Below, in pieces: positions 62,201-64,000 of a stretch of DNA of 64,000 nucleotides (position 1 is the first letter of the stretch; the number at the start of each line of letters is the position of its first letter). Both the position numbers and the translations under genes were made by a program. The DNA comes from Paragonimus skrjabini miyazakii (lineage: Eukaryota > Platyhelminthes > Trematoda > Plagiorchiida > Troglotrematidae). Where the stretch lies: contig JTDE01000284.1 of the NCBI GenBank assembly GCA_014338405.1, positions 227,850 through 291,849 on the forward strand. The letters run 5' to 3'. The notes beneath the pieces are model-generated. The model was not told where the DNA came from. It saw nothing but the letters and a program-made list of their open reading frames with translations, and searched no databases.

Positions 62201-62819
62201 CCACTTGCATCGTTTATCACTTGAATCGCACTATCTTCAATCAATCCTTGCAAATAACCTTTCAGCTAAAAGGATAGGGCATAAAAAGCAAACAAATTCT
62301 CATTTTAAGTTTTTAAACTTGAGAAAAGTTAAGTTACCATCGGTTATTCTTTTGAAGATAAAAATTCGGGGTAAACCTTCAATTTAGCAAAACCGTACGA
62401 CCACTTAAATCGTTATTAACATATCGCTAGAGATCGTACTAAATTTACTGAATGATTTAATGAGACAGGTAAGTGAACAGGTACATGCTGCTTAAAATGA
62501 TTATTTGCGTCTATCATTAACATAACAGTAAACGATTATGCTTAGAGTTATATACATAACACGCGTGTATTTGTCAAACTGTCTTATCTAATTTCTGGGT
62601 TAGCAAGCTTTAGATCTATTAAAATCACAATCCATATAATGTCTGAGTTTTGGGTGCCCGAAGATAAACACACACACACACACATAAACATTACCCAGAA
62701 GGTCAAATTGAAATGCAACAGTGTGTCGTTTCCAATTAGGTCGACCTCGCATTGAAGATGTCGCAAGTACTCCGTCCAGGTCCGGTCACTCCAAATTGTA
62801 GCATCTCGCTTAGTCGAAC
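53122..62819 (-). CDS. Gene B: second M13 homologue lacking the zinc site (last five exons)
   Basis: Five exons on the - strand match gene A exons 8-12 one for one, with equal phases and equal lengths for three of them (84, 105 and 80 bases). The 5' part, including the HExxH region, is beyond the right edge of the window. The third zinc-ligand helix reads EDSAIQVINDASG, so the Glu ligand is lost as in gene A and gene B is also predicted to be inactive. The terminal exon retains H-A-P-x-x-x-L-R-V, closer to the M13 pattern than gene A. Genes A and B converge, with 10.6 kb between their stops. The likely origin is an inverted duplication. Confidence 0.85.
53650..54560 (+). mobile_element. Gypsy-type LTR retrotransposon 5' fragment (LTR and gag start)
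   Basis: The frame at 53941-54402 has ITFRQMQTLLQQQQKQLEKA and LKLIETLIMNK near its start. This Gln-rich coiled-coil opening is one I associate with gag of flatworm Gypsy elements. Upstream, a TTATAAATAC box at 53721 in a 250-base non-coding stretch could be the LTR promoter. No pol follows and the second LTR was not found. The frame is degenerate after about codon 60. Confidence 0.45.
54795..54845 (-). repeat. Short fragment of the tRNA-derived SINE 3' part
   Basis: The sequence GCTGTCGCATTCCCA followed by TTTCCAGTCG matches the 5' (plus-strand) end of the copy at 60768 (GCTGTTGCATTCCCA, TTTCCAGTCG), in the same orientation. Confidence 0.6.
57388..57467 (-). CDS. Gene B exon equivalent to gene A exon 11
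   Basis: 80 bases, acceptor ATTACAG, donor GTAAGT, phase as in gene A. TFCVKMDEGELFYQLF retains the conserved Cys. 19 of 26 residues equal gene A. Confidence 0.9.
58462..58560 (+). repeat. Possible tRNA-derived SINE head
   Basis: GTCAGTAGAGTAGTGGTCAA resembles a pol III A box, and GTTTGATCTTAA about 45 bases later resembles a B box. No cloverleaf forms and no second copy was seen, so this is weak. Confidence 0.25.
59007..59228 (-). other. Unassigned open frame, 73 codons
   Basis: A Leu/Arg-rich frame that stays open for some codons before its first ATG. I recognise no family. It sits in a gene B intron and may be a retroelement fragment or chance. Confidence 0.15.
60010..60114 (-). CDS. Gene B exon equivalent to gene A exon 10
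   Basis: 105 bases, phase 0, acceptor TACCAG, donor GTAGAT. LPGEHIDRDKFFYISYAQ is the M13 L-P-G...F-F-x-x-(Y/F)-A-Q block. 28 of 35 residues equal gene A. Confidence 0.93.
60115..62181. other. Gene B intron
   Basis: It contains the best SINE copy (60768-60957). Nothing else is supported. Confidence 0.4.
60768..60957 (-). repeat. tRNA-derived SINE, best copy
   Basis: Read on the - strand, it begins with an A box (TGGCGCAGTGGTAAACTCGG, 60927-60946) followed about 25 bases later by a B box (GAGTTCTAGTCCCGG, within 60889-60906). A body region then runs through ACTCGAGTCTAGTGCTTC to GGAATGCAACAGCTGC. Pol III boxes at this spacing define tRNA-derived SINEs. Related copies lie at 21.7, 39.8 and 54.8 kb, all on the - strand. 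Confidence 0.75.
62182..62265 (-). CDS. Gene B exon equivalent to gene A exon 9
   Basis: 84 bases, phase 0, acceptor CCTTTTAG, donor GTATGT. It encodes LKGYLQGLIEDSAIQVIND followed by ASGLLIAKR. The zinc-ligand helix is DSAIQ (62221-62235) in place of ENxAD. 19 of 28 residues equal gene A. Confidence 0.92.
62266..62694. other. Gene B intron
   Basis: A short CA repeat at 62668-62684 lies 10 bases inside the intron from the 5' splice site. No other feature is supported. Confidence 0.5.
62668..62684. repeat. (AC)n microsatellite next to a splice donor
   Basis: An uninterrupted AC run of 17 bases, near the donor of the gene B exon at 62695-62819. Confidence 0.9.
62695..62819 (-). CDS. Gene B exon equivalent to gene A exon 8
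   Basis: 125 bases, three codons shorter than in gene A; acceptor TTGCCAG, donor GTAATG. The first two bases complete a Gly codon. Contains GSTKRDA, IWSDRTWTEYL and GNDTLLHFN. The open frame continues upstream of the acceptor but is intronic by comparison with gene A. Confidence 0.9.
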
Positions 62820-62906
62820 CTGGCAAGAAAACAAGTGGCGGTACAACGTCAGATGTGGGGGAAACGATTGATTGTTTAATTTGTTCGAAAATACCCAATG
62901 AAGTCC

Positions 62907-63106
62907 TGAAAACGACAAAGTAGCGAACAAAACTTGTTTCCTGTGTTTGATCATCAGGCTAATTACAACACAATAAATATGAAGACAGTAACTGGAGTGA
63001 ATTAGAAAAACGGTCAATAGATGTTATGGACGGCGTGTTTGTTATCAGTTATGCCATCACTGTTCCAAATCATGAGCTTGATTGATTATGGGCCAAGGGA
63101 TGTTAA
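62907..63106. repeat. Left inverted arm of PLE
   Basis: Inverted copy of 63774-63973. Matching blocks include ATAAATATGAAGACA and ATCATGAGCTTGA. Confidence 0.88.
62920..62964 (-). ncRNA. Hammerhead-like motif, left arm
   Basis: The mirror copy of the motif at 63917-63960, on the - strand; see that entry. Confidence 0.4.
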
Positions 63107-63110
63107 GTGT

Positions 63111-63823
63111 CCACACGAACTTCTGACGGGTAGAGCATTGAAGATCTGCACACCTGATACTCTACAAACTGAGCTGGACTTTCTACAAGAAGTGTTCCTG
63201 CAGAATGGCTACCCAATGCGTTTCATTCAGAAGGCGATGCAGACGGTAGAGTTGAAACGTAAGTCACTCTCTGTGAATAAGAAACTTGCGTTTATTAGTC
63301 TTCCTTTCAAGAAAGATCCTATGGCAGAAGTTATCCCAAGAAAGTTCAAGAAGTCAGTCGAAACAACCTTGCCGCTCAATTGTGCGTGAGTTTCCATTCA
63401 ACACCCACTATCATGTCACAACTCAAAGACATACTTCCATGTTCTACAACCAGTTGTTGTGTGTACTCATTTGTATGCTCGTGTCGAGCATCACACATTG
63501 GTCGTACTACAAGGCGATTGTCTGACAGAGTGCGTGAACATCATCCTGCATGGTTGAACAGTGGTGTGACTAAAACGGTTTCAAGCGCGATTGTTGCTCA
63601 TTTGACTGACTCTAATCATCCTGTCAGTAAGAAGGACGCTTTTCAGATTGTTTACCGTGTACCAAGGGATCGATCAAAAGTGGTGAGATTCCGAATGTTG
63701 ACCGTTGCCGAGGCCATTAGTATCCGATTCAGCAACCCTGACCTCTGTGCCCAGAAGAAGTTCGTGCGGCCAATTAACATCCACTGGCCCATAATCAGTC
63801 AAGCTCATGATTTGGAACAGTGA
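63111..63823 (+). pseudogene. PLE ORF fragment with GIY-YIG endonuclease
   Basis: First frame (to about 63387): HELLTGRALKICTPDTLQTE, QNGYPMRFIQKAMQ and FKKSVETTLPLN. Second frame: CCVYSFVCSCRASHIGRTTR (the GIY-YIG core, with HIG for YIG), then DRVREHHPAWL, VAHLTDSNHPV and the end PDLCAQK. One frameshift near 63387 separates them. The RT palm is absent. Confidence 0.85.
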
Positions 63824-63973
63824 TTGCATAACTGATAACAAACACGCCGTCCATAACATCTATTGACCGTTTTTCTAATTCACTTCAGTTATTGTCTTCA
63901 TATTTATTGTGTTGTAATTAGCCTGATGATCAAACACAGGAAACAAGTTTTGTTCGCTACTTTGTCGTTCTCA
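63774..63973. repeat. Right inverted arm of PLE
   Basis: Inverted copy of 62907-63106. It begins inside the last codons of the PLE ORF. Confidence 0.88.
63917..63960 (+). ncRNA. Hammerhead-like motif, right arm
   Basis: CTGATGA, a 10-base loop II region, GAAA, a stem III hairpin (ACAA with TTGT), and stem I pairing of TAGC with GCTA. The stem II closing pair is weak and the cleavage triplet is not ideal, so it may be degenerate. Position and strand relative to the ORF are the same as in the other copies. Confidence 0.45.
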
Positions 63974-64000
63974 AAACGATGGATGTTTGCTTCAAATAAC

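Larger units (their letters stand above)
62907..63973 (+). mobile_element. Penelope-like element with 200-base inverted arms
   Basis: Arms at 62907-63106 and 63774-63973 are inverted copies with only scattered mismatches. The centre encodes, on the + strand, the part of a PLE protein after the RT plus the GIY-YIG endonuclease. Each arm carries a hammerhead-like motif. It lies in a gene B intron, 88 bases from an exon, and in the antisense direction to the gene. It belongs to a different PLE family from the copies at 44-52 kb by protein sequence. Confidence 0.85.

Noticed and set aside
1..64000. CRISPR arrays, operons, riboswitches and bacterial signals
   Set aside because: None seen; the window is eukaryotic with spliced genes and retroelements.

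Overview
The window is a eukaryotic, AT-rich, intron-rich and repeat-rich piece of an animal genome. The mix of Penelope-like elements, an RTE/CR1-type LINE, an R2-type LINE, Gypsy remnants and tRNA-derived SINEs around a gene with small exons and multi-kilobase introns fits a flatworm, most likely a trematode; this is inference and no species is named. There is one 200-N assembly gap (43375-43574).

Layout. 1-11.2 kb: a small element with terminal inverted repeats at the left edge, a broken LINE (3.2-4.8 kb), a SINE-like repeat and a short Penelope-like element with long inverted arms (9.95-10.53 kb). 11.3-42.6 kb: gene A on the + strand, reconstructed from twelve exons whose phases join into one frame of 935 codons. 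It encodes a type II membrane protein of the M13 (neprilysin/ECE) peptidase family. Its introns hold a decayed Gypsy element (15.4-18.1 kb), an R2-type LINE (29.4-31.7 kb), SINEs and other repeats. 42.6-53.1 kb: intergenic DNA with the assembly gap and three Penelope-like copies (44.3-45.8, 48.7-50.1, 52.1-52.4 kb). 53.1-62.8 kb: the last five exons of gene B on the - strand, a close paralogue of gene A with the same exon lengths and phases; its 5' part lies beyond the right edge. A further Penelope-like element with 200-base inverted arms (62.9-64.0 kb) sits in a gene B intron.

The main biological point is that both M13 proteins have lost the zinc site. In gene A the HExxH helix reads TAIAQ, and in both genes the ENxxD helix reads DNAIQ or DSAIQ, while the surrounding residues are well conserved between the two copies. 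They therefore look like a convergent pair of catalytically dead M13 homologues that are retained rather than decaying. The second point is that every Penelope-like copy has a hammerhead-ribozyme-like core just downstream of its ORF (one eroded), and two copies are bounded by long inverted arms that each carry the ribozyme.

Most of the many short open frames in the window are not supported as genes.
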